Assembly: GCA_937926975.1 (NCBI GenBank)
Contig: CALBCJ010000011.1
Span: forward strand, 62,001-126,000
From: an uncultured Propionibacteriaceae bacterium
Lineage (GTDB): Bacteria; Actinomycetota; Actinomycetes; Propionibacteriales; Propionibacteriaceae
Direction: 5' to 3'
DNA length: 64,000 nucleotides
The position numbers and the translations under genes are program-made. A model generated the notes under the pieces. The model was given only the letters and a program-made list of their open reading frames with translations, was not told where the DNA came from and searched no databases. Below, in pieces: positions 1 to 8,028 of this stretch (its first letter is position 1; every line of letters begins with the position of its first letter).

Positions 1-216
1 ATTGACGCCTTCACCGGTACGGTCGCCGAGCGCAACCCCGAAGGGGTCTTGGAGTGGGTGCCGCTGCAGCGGCTGCTGGCCGGTGACCTGCCGATGTGGG
101 AAGGCGACCGGCACTTCCTGCCGCTGGTCTTCGCCCCGGGCACCGCCCAGTTCCACGGCGTGATGCCCTACCGGGACGGCCGCCCGGTCGGCTGGTCGTA
201 CAGCACTGTGCCCTGA
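1..216 (+). CDS. Nudix hydrolase, C-terminal part (partial)
   Basis: The reading frame is open from the first base and ends at TGA 214-216, giving the last 71 residues of a protein whose start and Nudix box lie outside the window. The stretch WVPLQRLL followed by LPMWEGDRHFLPLVF is typical of the C-terminal half of MutT/8-oxo-dGTP diphosphatase-like Nudix enzymes, where an aromatic tail follows the helix after the Nudix box. Such enzymes hydrolyse nucleoside diphosphates linked to another moiety. The substrate cannot be inferred without the catalytic box. Family assignment is moderately sure, function only general. Confidence 0.6.
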   Translation: MDAFTGTVAERNPEGVLEWVPLQRLLAGDLPMWEGDRHFLPLVFAPGTAQFHGVMPYRDGRPVGWSYSTVP

Positions 217-292
217 CAGCGACCGAGGGCCCGCCGCGCCGGGGGGAGTGGCTGCGGCGGGCCCGTCTGGGGCCGGGGGGTGTGCGGCCGGC

Positions 293-661
293 TCAGGGGT
301 TGGTCGTGGGCTTGTCGATCAGCGAGGGCTGCTGCGGGGTCTCGGCGGGCGCCGGCAGCGGCTCAGCGGTCCGCTGGTACGTGGCGACAGCCTCCTCACG
401 GACCGTCTTGGAGGTCCGCCTCGGCAGGCCGAGCCCGATCCCGAGCAGCAGCCCCGACAGCAGCGCAACCCCGGAGCTCAGGATCACGTCCTGGACCGGG
501 TTGCCCCACTGCTGCCCACCGTCCGGGGCGTACCGGTTGGCGGAGCCGAGGATGCCCTGAAGGTTCCAGGAGATCCTGATCAGCATCACGATCGCCACGA
601 TCAGCGCAATCACGCCGAGCGCCGCGAGGATCCCCTTGAGCACCTTCATGCCGACGAGCAT
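293..661 (-). CDS. small two-helix membrane protein of unknown function
   Basis: This 122-residue protein has two hydrophobic segments, at about residues 8-28 and 60-82, joined by a polar loop with an NRYAPDGG stretch. A Pro-rich cytoplasmic-looking tail follows. I chose the ATG at 661 because GGGGAG sits four bases upstream; the alternative ATG at 649 has no good ribosome site. It is divergent from the methyltransferase gene and not obviously in an operon. I do not recognise the family. It is probably a membrane protein, role unknown. Confidence 0.6.
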   Translation of the reverse strand: MLVGMKVLKGILAALGVIALIVAIVMLIRISWNLQGILGSANRYAPDGGQQWGNPVQDVILSSGVALLSGLLLGIGLGLPRRTSKTVREEAVATYQRTAEPLPAPAETPQQPSLIDKPTTNP

Positions 662-701
662 ATGACTCCCCAGGCCAGGCGTGCGAGCTAGTCTCAGCTC
701 G

Positions 702-1856
702 ATGGAGCTGGAGGTGGCGCAGTGGCTGGTGGGGGCCGAGGCCGCCGCGTGGCTGGCGGCGGCGGCCAGCGAGCCTGACCCGTCGTCGCTGGCGGCCGCG
801 ACCCGGCTGCGCCGCGACCTGCCACCGCAGCGGGCGGCGGCCGTCCTGGAGCAGGTGGCTCTGCGGCGCCGCGGCCGGCCCAAGCTCGGCCGCGACGACC
901 TCTTTCTCACCAGTGACGGGCTGGAGCAGGCGACCCGGCCGGCGGTCGCCAGGTGGCGGGCAGAGCGGTTCGCCGCCGCTGGGGCCGGCCGGGTCTGGGA
1001 CCTGGGCTGCGGTCTCGGGCTGGACGCGCTCGCGCTGGTCGAGACCAGGCTGCCGGTGGTGGCGGTGGAACGGGACCCGGTGACCGCGGTGCTGGCCCAG
1101 GCCAACCTGGCGCTGGCCGGCTGGCCTGGCCAGGTACGGGTCGGCGACGCCGCCGACGCGGTCGCCGAGGTCGGGCCCAGGGACGCGGTCTTCGCTGACC
1201 CGGCGCGGCGTACCAGCCGGGGCCGCAGCTGGGACCCGGCTGACCTCAGCCCTCCCTGGGCGGTGCTGGCGCCGCTGCTCGACCCGTCCCGGCTGGCCTG
1301 CCTCAAGCTGGGGCCCGGCCTGCCGTACCGGATGCTCCCAGACTCGGCCGAGGTGACCTGGGTCAGCGACCACGGCGACCTGGTCGAGGCCTCGCTCTGG
1401 TCAGGGACCGGGGCCCCCGGCCAGCGCCGGGCGCTGCTGCTGCCCGGCGGTGAGCAGATCAGCGCGCGCGACGACTGCCCGGTACGGGCGGTCGGGCGCT
1501 ACTTGTACGAGCCGGACCCGGCCGTGGTCCGGGCGCAGGCGGTCGGGACCCTGGCAGGGCTGCTGGACGCCGGCCGGGTGGCGCCCGAGGTCGCGTACCT
1601 GACCTCGGACCGGCTGGTTCCGACCGCCCTGGCCACCGGCTTCGAGGTGCTGGAGCGGCTGCCGCTGCGGGAGCCGGTGCTGCGGGCCTGGGTGCGTGAG
1701 CACCAGGTCGGGACCCTGGAGATCAAGAAGCGCCGGATCGGGCTGGACCCGGCCCAGCTGCGCCGCCGGATGCGTCCGAAGGGCCCCGGGCAGGCCACCT
1801 GGGTGATCACCCCTACCCCTGGCGGGGCAGTGGTGCTGGTGGTCACCCGGCGCTAG
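702..1856 (+). CDS. class I SAM-dependent methyltransferase with THUMP-like C-terminal domain
   Basis: The 384-residue protein carries a clear SAM-binding motif I, DLGCGLGLDALAL, at about residue 100, and a later FADPARR segment at about 164 that resembles the DPPR/DPAR catalytic motif of nucleic-acid methyltransferases. The C-terminal third (TSDRLVPTALATGFEVLE... IKKRRIGLDPAQLRRR) matches the THUMP-like domain of actinobacterial proteins of this type, suggesting an RNA substrate. The ATG at 702 is preferred over an in-frame GTG at 681, because 702 starts exactly where family members begin. It is convergent with the metallopeptidase gene, with only 16 bases between stops. The exact methylated base is unknown. 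Confidence 0.8.
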   Translation: MELEVAQWLVGAEAAAWLAAAASEPDPSSLAAATRLRRDLPPQRAAAVLEQVALRRRGRPKLGRDDLFLTSDGLEQATRPAVARWRAERFAAAGAGRVWDLGCGLGLDALALVETRLPVVAVERDPVTAVLAQANLALAGWPGQVRVGDAADAVAEVGPRDAVFADPARRTSRGRSWDPADLSPPWAVLAPLLDPSRLACLKLGPGLPYRMLPDSAEVTWVSDHGDLVEASLWSGTGAPGQRRALLLPGGEQISARDDCPVRAVGRYLYEPDPAVVRAQAVGTLAGLLDAGRVAPEVAYLTSDRLVPTALATGFEVLERLPLREPVLRAWVREHQVGTLEIKKRRIGLDPAQLRRRMRPKGPGQATWVITPTPGGAVVLVVTRR

Positions 1857-1872
1857 CGGTGCAGACGGGCGG

Positions 1873-2931
1873 CTAGGTGGCGTCGTCGATTGCCTTGTTG
1901 ATCTCCTGGTCGGTGACCCGGTTTGCCTCCTCGGCCCGGGTCTGCTCGGAGTGCACCTCCTTGAGGTGGAAGCGGTACTTCCAGGCCTGCTGGGGGTCAT
2001 AGGTGGACTCGACCTGTGACATGTACTCGACATCGTCGATCGACATATCGTGCTCAGCGAACGGGTCCGGTCTGCTACCGCTGCGGATGGCATTCACATC
2101 GGCGGGGCTCAGATTCCGGTACTCGGTGACCAGCTGGGTCTGCTCGGCATGGCCCAGCTCGTGCCCTAGAGTGCCGAAGACCGAACCGTCCCGCGCTGCG
2201 CTGGACTGGATGCGGATGATGTTATCGTCCGGGTAGTACGCCGCGGCAGGGTCTCCCTTCTTGTCGGGGATGATCTCCACGGTGGGTGGCGGGTCGACGT
2301 GCTGGCGCTGAGCCATCTGCTGCACCAGGGTGTTCAGCGCGGTCTCTCGTTCCGACTCGTCCATCTCCGACGATGTCCAGCGGTCGATGGTCTGCTGGTC
2401 GAGGACCCCGCCCACGTTGTTCTCGGCCTCCGACTCGGAGTGGTACCCCACCTCCTGGGGCAGCTCGACACGCAGAATCTTGCTCAGCGTGCTCGCCAGG
2501 CTGTCCGACTTCTTGTGGAGGTCTTGGCGAGCCTTGTTGATGAGCTGGGCGCGCTGGGTCTGGGCGATGGGGCTGATCAGAGTCAGCCAGGTGTTGGCCA
2601 CCCACAGCGTGTACTGATCCATGTCCTGCACTCCAGCCCGCAGGGTCGCGTCCGCCTGCTCCAGCCGGTCAGCGGTGAGGGTGGCGGCAGCCGAGAACTC
2701 TGGGAGCTTGGTGTGCAGGGAGGTGGCGTCGCGCATCGCCGTCTTGAACTTCTCGACGGCCGGGCCGGAGCAGGTCCGCTCGATGTCACCGATGATGGTG
2801 TCGACGTCCTCGGCCCGGGCGTCACAGGCCGTGGCCAGCCGCCGGTAGGCGTTGGCACGCTCCTGGAGCGTGCGGTCTGGGTCGGGGCGCTTGACCTGAG
2901 CGACGTCGTAGACGTGGGAAGCGTAACTCAT
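1873..2931 (-). CDS. WXG-like N-terminal domain fused to zinc metallopeptidase; probable type VII secreted effector
   Basis: The 352-residue protein has an all-helical N-terminal half (about 20-155) with WXG100/LXG-like character and no signal peptide. A C-terminal domain contains GTLGHELGH, a HExxH zinc site at residues 257-261. A later acidic motif, EQTRAEEANRV (about 329-339), is placed where NleD-like (M91) toxin peptidases carry their third ligand, so I suspect that family. The ATG at 2931 has AGGAG five bases upstream; a GTG at 2934 is too close. The start overlaps the stop of the WXG100-like gene. Together they look like an ESX/type VII substrate and its partner. No immunity gene follows, since the next gene is convergent 16 bases away. 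Zinc protease is fairly sure; toxin role is inference. Confidence 0.65.
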   Translation of the reverse strand: MSYASHVYDVAQVKRPDPDRTLQERANAYRRLATACDARAEDVDTIIGDIERTCSGPAVEKFKTAMRDATSLHTKLPEFSAAATLTADRLEQADATLRAGVQDMDQYTLWVANTWLTLISPIAQTQRAQLINKARQDLHKKSDSLASTLSKILRVELPQEVGYHSESEAENNVGGVLDQQTIDRWTSSEMDESERETALNTLVQQMAQRQHVDPPPTVEIIPDKKGDPAAAYYPDDNIIRIQSSAARDGSVFGTLGHELGHAEQTQLVTEYRNLSPADVNAIRSGSRPDPFAEHDMSIDDVEYMSQVESTYDPQQAWKYRFHLKEVHSEQTRAEEANRVTDQEINKAIDDAT

Positions 2932-3257
2932 CACTTCTCCTTCCAGGTCCAGAACTTAGCCGAGGCCTCGGCCTCCTCCTCGCTGTCGTTGTAGGCCTTG
3001 GCGGTCTGCTCGAGCTTGGCGGCATCTCCGGAGAACTTCGTTGCCAGGTTCCCGGTCAGGTCGTACCAGCGGGTCTCGATCGCCCAGGTGCCCCCGGTGA
3101 TGACGTTGTCGACCGGAGAGTCCGAGTTGGCGGCAGGCTCCTGCGAGGTGTACATGACCTCGTTGCGCACCTCTCGGATGTCACGGTCCCACTGCTGGCC
3201 TGCCTGGCGCATGGCCTCGGCGCCCTTGCCCCACGCGGATGTGACAACGACGGTCAT
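2931..3257 (-). CDS. WXG100-like protein, probable type VII secretion partner
   Basis: This 108-residue, mostly helical protein has no signal peptide. It carries a Trp-rich turn (GGTWAIETRWYDL) at the middle, the place of the WXG motif in ESAT-6-like proteins. It also has YNDSE near the C-terminus, fitting the YxxxD/E secretion signal of type VII substrates. AGGAGG lies eight bases before the ATG. It overlaps the upstream gene by ATGA (3254-3257), and its TGA overlaps the ATG of the metallopeptidase gene, so the three genes are almost certainly co-translated. It is likely the helical heterodimer partner of the downstream effector. It lacks a canonical W-x-G, so the assignment rests on length, helix pattern, motifs and context. 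Confidence 0.6.
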   Translation of the reverse strand: MTVVVTSAWGKGAEAMRQAGQQWDRDIREVRNEVMYTSQEPAANSDSPVDNVITGGTWAIETRWYDLTGNLATKFSGDAAKLEQTAKAYNDSEEEAEASAKFWTWKEK

Positions 3258-3796
3258 CTCAGAAACCTCCTGGTGTCGGGGGCGTCGAGGTTCCGCTCGA
3301 CGTCGTCCCAGTCGATGGTGGGCTGCCCGGCGAAGACCGGCTCCAGCTCGTCGTGCACCGCCTGGGCGGCAGCGGCGAGCTGGCTGTTGACGGTCGAGAC
3401 CAGAGCCCGTTCGAGCTCGGCCCGGTGCTCGGGAGCCAGCAGGAAGTCCGGGACCACGACCGTCCTCAGTCCGGGGCTGGCCTCCACCTGTACGGCGGCG
3501 GTGTCGGCCACTCGTCCCTGCACCGACGGTTCCGCGGGCGGCTGGGTGAGCGTCTGGACGAACCGGTCGTGCAGCTGGCGCGCGTACGGGTGCCCAGGGG
3601 GCGGGAGCTGGCGCCAGAAGGCGGCGCTGTTCTCGTCGAGTGCCCGGCCGATCGTGGTGGCGACCAGCTGGGCGGCGACGTCGGGGTCGGTCTGGGCCCG
3701 GTCGAGGAGCTGCCGCGACAGCTGCACCAGGGTGAGCCGGCCATCGGTGACCTCGACGGTGACCCCAGGGCGCTCGGTGACCGTGACGACCGTCAT
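3254..3796 (-). CDS. YbaB/EbfC-like protein of a type VII cassette
   Basis: The 180-residue protein begins with a short region (GVTVEVTDGRLTLVQLSRQLL... AAQLVATTIGRALDE) that resembles the strand-strand-helix pattern of YbaB/EbfC-like proteins often found first in actinobacterial ESX cargo cassettes. The C-terminal half is helical and Ala-rich and may be another WXG-like segment. It overlaps the next gene by ATGA. I chose the ATG at 3796, with AGGCGG about nine bases upstream; an ATG at 3826 is also possible but lacks a ribosome site. The fold call is tentative. Co-transcription with the two downstream genes is well supported by the overlap. Confidence 0.45.
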   Translation of the reverse strand: MTVVTVTERPGVTVEVTDGRLTLVQLSRQLLDRAQTDPDVAAQLVATTIGRALDENSAAFWRQLPPPGHPYARQLHDRFVQTLTQPPAEPSVQGRVADTAAVQVEASPGLRTVVVPDFLLAPEHRAELERALVSTVNSQLAAAAQAVHDELEPVFAGQPTIDWDDVERNLDAPDTRRFLR

Positions 3797-4140
3797 TGCC
3801 GCACCGCCTGGTGCGCGAGGAGCCATACAGCGGGACTGGAGAGAGACAACGAACACGTCCTTCGCAGTGGAGACCCTCAGGAGGCTACCCCCGGCAGGGG
3901 TCAGCGGCGGCCCGCTCGCTGACACCGTACACACCGTCGTGACTCGTGGTGGCCTCCCGGTCGCGGACCTCGGTCCGGGCACCTCGCAGCGCAGAGAGCT
4001 AGCCGTGACCAGGTCCACCGGCCGGCCACAGACCCAGGTCGGGGCCGACCGGCGTCACCAGGCCAGCGGCCCAGCCTTGACCACGGCCTCAGCGGCCCGG
4101 GCCGCAGCGCGGAGGTCACGTCGGCGTACGGCGCGGGCGC
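3797..4140. other. intergenic stretch, no gene seen
   Basis: These 344 bases separate the type VII-like cassette from the 3' end of the GT14 gene. No frame has convincing coding character. They must hold the promoter of the cassette and any terminator of the glycosyltransferase transcript, but I could not pick out a clear -10/-35 pair or a strong hairpin. Confidence 0.5.
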
Positions 4141-5004
4141 TCAGCAGTCCCAGATGGTGGCCTCGATCCGGTCCAGCAGCGGGCCGGAGTCGTCAGCGAA
4201 CTTGCGGGCGAACAGGGCCCCGCCGCCGGGACGGTTGCGGGCCTGCCGCAGCGCCGGCAGCGACGACTCGTCGAGCCAGTGCGGGTTCGCGATGTCGCCG
4301 GTGCCCCAGTCGATGTACCAGGCGTGCTCACCGCGGACGTGGCTGTGCTCCCAGTCCATCCCGAAGGCGGGGGAGGTGAAGATCGACGGCAGGGTGACCT
4401 CGTCCGGGGTCCAGGCCTCGCGGAAGAAGCGCAGCAGCTCCGGGCGGGTGTCGAGGACCTCCAGCAGCCGGCCGACGTGGTGACGGGCCAGGATCTTGGT
4501 CTGGGCACCGCCGGCCGGGCGGATCCCGGACGGCCAGCGCCGCGGCACCGGCGACCAGACCCGGCGCCGGCCTTGAGGGTGCTGGCGGAACAGGAACCGG
4601 TCGTAGCCCCGCATCGGGCCCCACTCCCGGATCGGGAGCTTCTCGAACGAGGTCCACGACACCCCGCGCAGCATCGCCAGCCGGTCCAGCAGCCGGTCCA
4701 CCGGCAGCAGCGGGTAGTCAGCGCCGGTGCCCAGGATGATGTGCTCGGCGTCAGTCTGCTCGTACGCGGCCCGGTAGCCCGACAGCTCCGCCGCCAGCAC
4801 CTCGAACCGGGCCCAGCCGGCGTCCAGCCGCGGCAGCAGCCGGACCCGGTCGGGCAGGTGGTCGGTCATCGCGTGGAAGAGCTCGTCGGGGGTGTTGCGG
4901 TCGACGTGCAGAAAGACCGGCAGCCCGTCCAGCGCCGCGACCAGCCGGGCCAGGTGGTTCGGCTTGTCGTGGGCGATCAGGACCACCGCGGCCGGGGTAC
5001 TCAC
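4141..5004 (-). CDS. GT14-type (core-2/I-branching-like) glycosyltransferase
   Basis: The 287-residue protein resembles the bacterial branch of the core-2 beta-1,6-N-acetylglucosaminyltransferase/xylosyltransferase family. The N-terminus VVLIAHDKPNHLARLVAAL is followed by FLHVDRNT and a later GTGADYPLL segment, all in family positions. Such enzymes transfer a sugar from UDP-sugar to a glycan and act at the cytoplasmic face. The start is GTG with GGGAGG seven bases before it. It lies 26 bases behind the aminotransferase fusion gene on the same strand, so it is probably the last gene of that transcript. Donor and acceptor are unknown. Confidence 0.75.
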   Translation of the reverse strand: MSTPAAVVLIAHDKPNHLARLVAALDGLPVFLHVDRNTPDELFHAMTDHLPDRVRLLPRLDAGWARFEVLAAELSGYRAAYEQTDAEHIILGTGADYPLLPVDRLLDRLAMLRGVSWTSFEKLPIREWGPMRGYDRFLFRQHPQGRRRVWSPVPRRWPSGIRPAGGAQTKILARHHVGRLLEVLDTRPELLRFFREAWTPDEVTLPSIFTSPAFGMDWEHSHVRGEHAWYIDWGTGDIANPHWLDESSLPALRQARNRPGGGALFARKFADDSGPLLDRIEATIWDC

Positions 5005-5030
5005 TGGTCAGCCTCCCTGCTCGGGCCGGG

Positions 5031-7451
5031 TCATACGTTCTGCTGGGGGAGCCGTCGGGGCTCGGCGTACCGGCGCAGCGTCGGCGCCACCGGGCGGCCC
5101 ACCAGGACTCCAGGATCCTCCAGCGCCCGCCGGTACGTCGGCAGCGCTGCCCGGACCGCCTCGATGGTGTGGTCCACCAGGGCGTCGGTGTGGCTGGCGC
5201 AGGTCACCCAGGACTGGCCCAGCACCCCGTGGCGCAGCAGCTCGCGCAGGAACACGGTCCGCATCAGCTGGGAGCGGCTGCCCTCGGCGTCGCGGGTGGT
5301 GAACATCAGGCAGGCCGGGTTTCCCTCCGCCGCCAGGTACGCGCTCAGCCCAGCCTCGGCCACGACCTGGTTCATCCCGTCCCGCAGCCGCTCCCCGGCG
5401 GCCCGGATCCGACCGATCGGGTCCTCGCTCGCGTACACGCTCATCACCGCGTCCAGCGCGGCCAGCCCGACCGACTCCGAGCCGTACGTGGTCGACACCA
5501 GGAAGGTCCGCGGCCGGTCGGTGCCCAGCCCGCCCAGGTCCATCAGCTCGGCCTTGCCGGCCAGCGCCGAGACCGCGTACCCGTTGCCGATCCCCTTCGC
5601 CCAGCACGACAGGTCGGGCGTCACCCCGGTCAGGGTCTGCACCCCGCCCACGTGCCAGCGGTAGCCGGTGATGATCTCGTCGAAGACCAGCACCGTCCCG
5701 GTCCGGTCGCACAGGGCCCGCAGCCCCTCCAGGAAGCCCGGCTCCGGGTTCTCGGTGGTGCTGGCGGCCTGCAGCACCACCGCCGCCACATCGCCGCGCT
5801 CGACGATCTCGGTGACCGCCGCCAGGTCGTTGTACGCGAACAGGGTGCCGGCGTCACGCTCCGCCGGAGCCGTGCCGGCGTCCATCTCGGAGTGGGAGAT
5901 CCACCAGTCGTCGACCGAGAAGAAGGACTGGTCGCAGATCGCCAGCCGCTGCCGTCCGGTCACCGCCCGGGCCAGCCGGACCGCCGCCGTGGTGACGTCG
6001 GAGCCGTTCTTGGCGAACTTCACCCGCTGCGCGCCGGGCAGGTTGGCCAGGAACCGCTCGGCCACCTCGGCCTCCAGCCGGGTCGGGCGGGAGAAGTTCA
6101 CCCCGTCCCGCTGCGCCCGGCGAACTGCCTCGTCAACCCGCGGATGACGGTGCCCGAGGGTGACCGCCCGCAGCCCGATCCCGTACTCGACGTAGCTGTG
6201 GTTGTCGACGTCCCAGACCTGCGCCCCGCGCCCGCGCACCAGCACCGGGCAGGCGTCCTCGGGGTACTGGTCCGGGCCCCGGGCATAGGTGTGGGCCCCG
6301 GCCGGCACCAGCTCGTGCAGCCGACGCTGCCAGGCCACCGAGCGGTCCCAGCGCTCGATCTGCCGGCTCGGCAGCGCCACCCCGCCCGGCCCGGCGACGA
6401 CCAGCCGCCCCGCCAGCGCCGGGTAGCGCTCCAGCAGCTCGCCGACGAGGTCCGGCAGCAGCACCAGGACTTCTTCTGGGTCGGCCGCCAGCAGCTGCTC
6501 CGGCGAGACCACCGGCACCCGGGAGCCCGGCAGGGCCCGGCCCTGCTTGGCGGGCGAGGCGTCCGCCACCGCGGTCAGCGCCCGCGCCGCGTCCCCCAGC
6601 GTCGCCAGCTCGGCGACCGCCCGCGACGCCGCCCCGTACCCGTACAGCCGGGTCTGGCTGGCGCGCCGCTCGTCGAGGTACGCCCGCAGCCGCTCCAGGC
6701 TGTCACTGACCGTCGCCGCCAGCCGCGCCACACCCTCTGGCCGGTCCAGGCCCTGGGCCTGCTCGACCGCGTACGCCCGGCGCAGCTCCTCATCGGGGGA
6801 GCCGTCCCGGGTGGCGACGACGACGGCCGTGCCCCCGTACAGGTCGTAGCGCAGCGCCGTCACTGGCACCAGCCCGACCTGGGACAGCGCGCTGCGCAGC
6901 GAGGTCAGCGAGAAGTACGCGTAGTGCCCGTGCCGCAGCGCCGTCCACTGCCCGGTGGCGACAATGTCGCCCAGCGGCTGGACCAGCGCTACCAGCGCCC
7001 CGGCGCCGGCCAGCGCCTCGCAGCGGGCCTCGACCGCGGCCGCGAGGTCCCGCTCGTGCATCAGCCCCAGGCTGTCGACCACCAGGTCGGCCGGCCCGTC
7101 GGTCACCTCCAGCGGCAGGTGCTCCAGCCAGCTGCCGCCGTGCGGCGAGCCGAACTCCCGCACCGTACGGCGCCCGGCCAGCCAGCCCAGCCGGGTCAGG
7201 TCTGCCACCGCCTGGGCGGCCTGGTCCCGTACCGCCTGCGGCTCAGGCACCGCGACCTCCGGCTCGGTGGTCTGGTCCTCGGCCAGCTGCGCCAGGCCGC
7301 ATCCGGGGCAGACCCACATCGCCAGCCCGTACGCCGGGTCCGGCGTGGGGTCGCTCGGCAGCGGCCACTGCCGCGCCGACGGCTGCGCCCCCAGGTCGAG
7401 CACCACCTGGTCGCCGCTGGCGCGGCACAGAACACACTTCAGCTCAGCCAC
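5031..7451 (-). CDS. fusion: degenerate sugar C-methyltransferase-like domain plus class III (GSA-type) aminotransferase
   Basis: The 806-residue protein has two parts. Residues 1 to about 365 copy the layout of sugar C-methyltransferases such as the one at 10492-11736: zinc cysteines at 6, 9, 48 and 51, a GHYAYFSL segment, then LYGYGAASRA and RVPVVSPEQLLAADPEEVLVLLP. The SAM-binding core is shortened, and motif I reads VREFGSPHGG, so methylation is doubtful. From about 370 on it is a PLP aminotransferase like glutamate-1-semialdehyde aminomutase, with VFDEIITGYR and the Schiff-base lysine at about 619 in CWAKGIGNG. GTG start with GGGAGG six bases upstream; divergent from the rmlC-like gene by 26 bases. 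Likely role: amination of a nucleotide sugar or small acid for the neighbouring glycan; this is inference. Confidence 0.8.
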   Translation of the reverse strand: MAELKCVLCRASGDQVVLDLGAQPSARQWPLPSDPTPDPAYGLAMWVCPGCGLAQLAEDQTTEPEVAVPEPQAVRDQAAQAVADLTRLGWLAGRRTVREFGSPHGGSWLEHLPLEVTDGPADLVVDSLGLMHERDLAAAVEARCEALAGAGALVALVQPLGDIVATGQWTALRHGHYAYFSLTSLRSALSQVGLVPVTALRYDLYGGTAVVVATRDGSPDEELRRAYAVEQAQGLDRPEGVARLAATVSDSLERLRAYLDERRASQTRLYGYGAASRAVAELATLGDAARALTAVADASPAKQGRALPGSRVPVVSPEQLLAADPEEVLVLLPDLVGELLERYPALAGRLVVAGPGGVALPSRQIERWDRSVAWQRRLHELVPAGAHTYARGPDQYPEDACPVLVRGRGAQVWDVDNHSYVEYGIGLRAVTLGHRHPRVDEAVRRAQRDGVNFSRPTRLEAEVAERFLANLPGAQRVKFAKNGSDVTTAAVRLARAVTGRQRLAICDQSFFSVDDWWISHSEMDAGTAPAERDAGTLFAYNDLAAVTEIVERGDVAAVVLQAASTTENPEPGFLEGLRALCDRTGTVLVFDEIITGYRWHVGGVQTLTGVTPDLSCWAKGIGNGYAVSALAGKAELMDLGGLGTDRPRTFLVSTTYGSESVGLAALDAVMSVYASEDPIGRIRAAGERLRDGMNQVVAEAGLSAYLAAEGNPACLMFTTRDAEGSRSQLMRTVFLRELLRHGVLGQSWVTCASHTDALVDHTIEAVRAALPTYRRALEDPGVLVGRPVAPTLRRYAEPRRLPQQNV

Positions 7452-7477
7452 AGCTCGCCTCCCGGCAGAATGCTGGC

Positions 7478-8026
7478 ATGGACGTACGACAGCTGGAGCT
7501 GGCCGGGGTCTTCCTGCTCAGCCCGACCCCGCACCGCGACGACCGGGGCCTGTTCACCCGCACCTTCGACGCCGCGGTCGCCGCCGAGCACGGGATCGTC
7601 TTCGGCCCCCAGACCCAGGACTCGCAGTCCCGCTCCCGGGCCGGAGTCCGCCGTGGCCTGCACGGGCGCAGCGGCGACGGGGAGGCGAAGCTGGTCCGGG
7701 TGTCGGCCGGAGCGGTCCTCGACACCGTGGTCGACGCCCGGCCGGGGTCGGCGACCTTCGGCCGGCACCTGACGGTCGAGCTCGACGACCAGGACTTCCG
7801 GGTCCTGTACATCCCGGCCGGCTTCCTGCACGGCTTCCAGGTGCTGCGCGGCCCGGCCGATGTGCAGTACCGCATCGACCGGCCGCACGACCCGAGCGAG
7901 GACCTGGCGGTCCGCTTCGACGACCCCGACCTGCAGATTCCCTGGCCGGCAGGGGAGTGCACCATGAGCGAGCGGGACCTGGCCGCCGGCTCGTGGGCGG
8001 CGCTGGTGGAGCGCCTGCAGCGCTGA
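7478..8026 (+). CDS. RmlC-like dTDP/NDP-4-keto-sugar 3,5-epimerase
   Basis: The 182-residue protein matches the RmlC cupin family in length and motifs: RRGLHGRSGDGEAKLVRVSAG (with the catalytic His), LDTVVDARPGSATFG, and LYIPAGFLHGFQVL. These enzymes epimerise C3 and/or C5 of NDP-4-keto-6-deoxy sugars. It is the only plus-strand gene within the glycan island. It is divergent from the aminotransferase fusion and convergent with the epimerase gene two bases away. The start codon has no obvious ribosome site, and CAGAAT lies about eight bases before it, so a leaderless transcript is possible. The substrate may carry CDP rather than dTDP, given the neighbouring nucleotidyltransferase. Confidence 0.85.
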   Translation: MDVRQLELAGVFLLSPTPHRDDRGLFTRTFDAAVAAEHGIVFGPQTQDSQSRSRAGVRRGLHGRSGDGEAKLVRVSAGAVLDTVVDARPGSATFGRHLTVELDDQDFRVLYIPAGFLHGFQVLRGPADVQYRIDRPHDPSEDLAVRFDDPDLQIPWPAGECTMSERDLAAGSWAALVERLQR

Positions 8027-8028
8027 CA

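Noticed and set aside
5031..7451. hemL (glutamate-1-semialdehyde aminomutase for haem)
   Set aside because: The PLP domain resembles it but the fused N-terminal half and the sugar-gene context argue against a haem role.
5169..7772. long plus-strand frame opposite the fusion gene
   Set aside because: A high-GC shadow frame rich in Arg, Pro and His; the minus strand encodes a clear two-domain enzyme.
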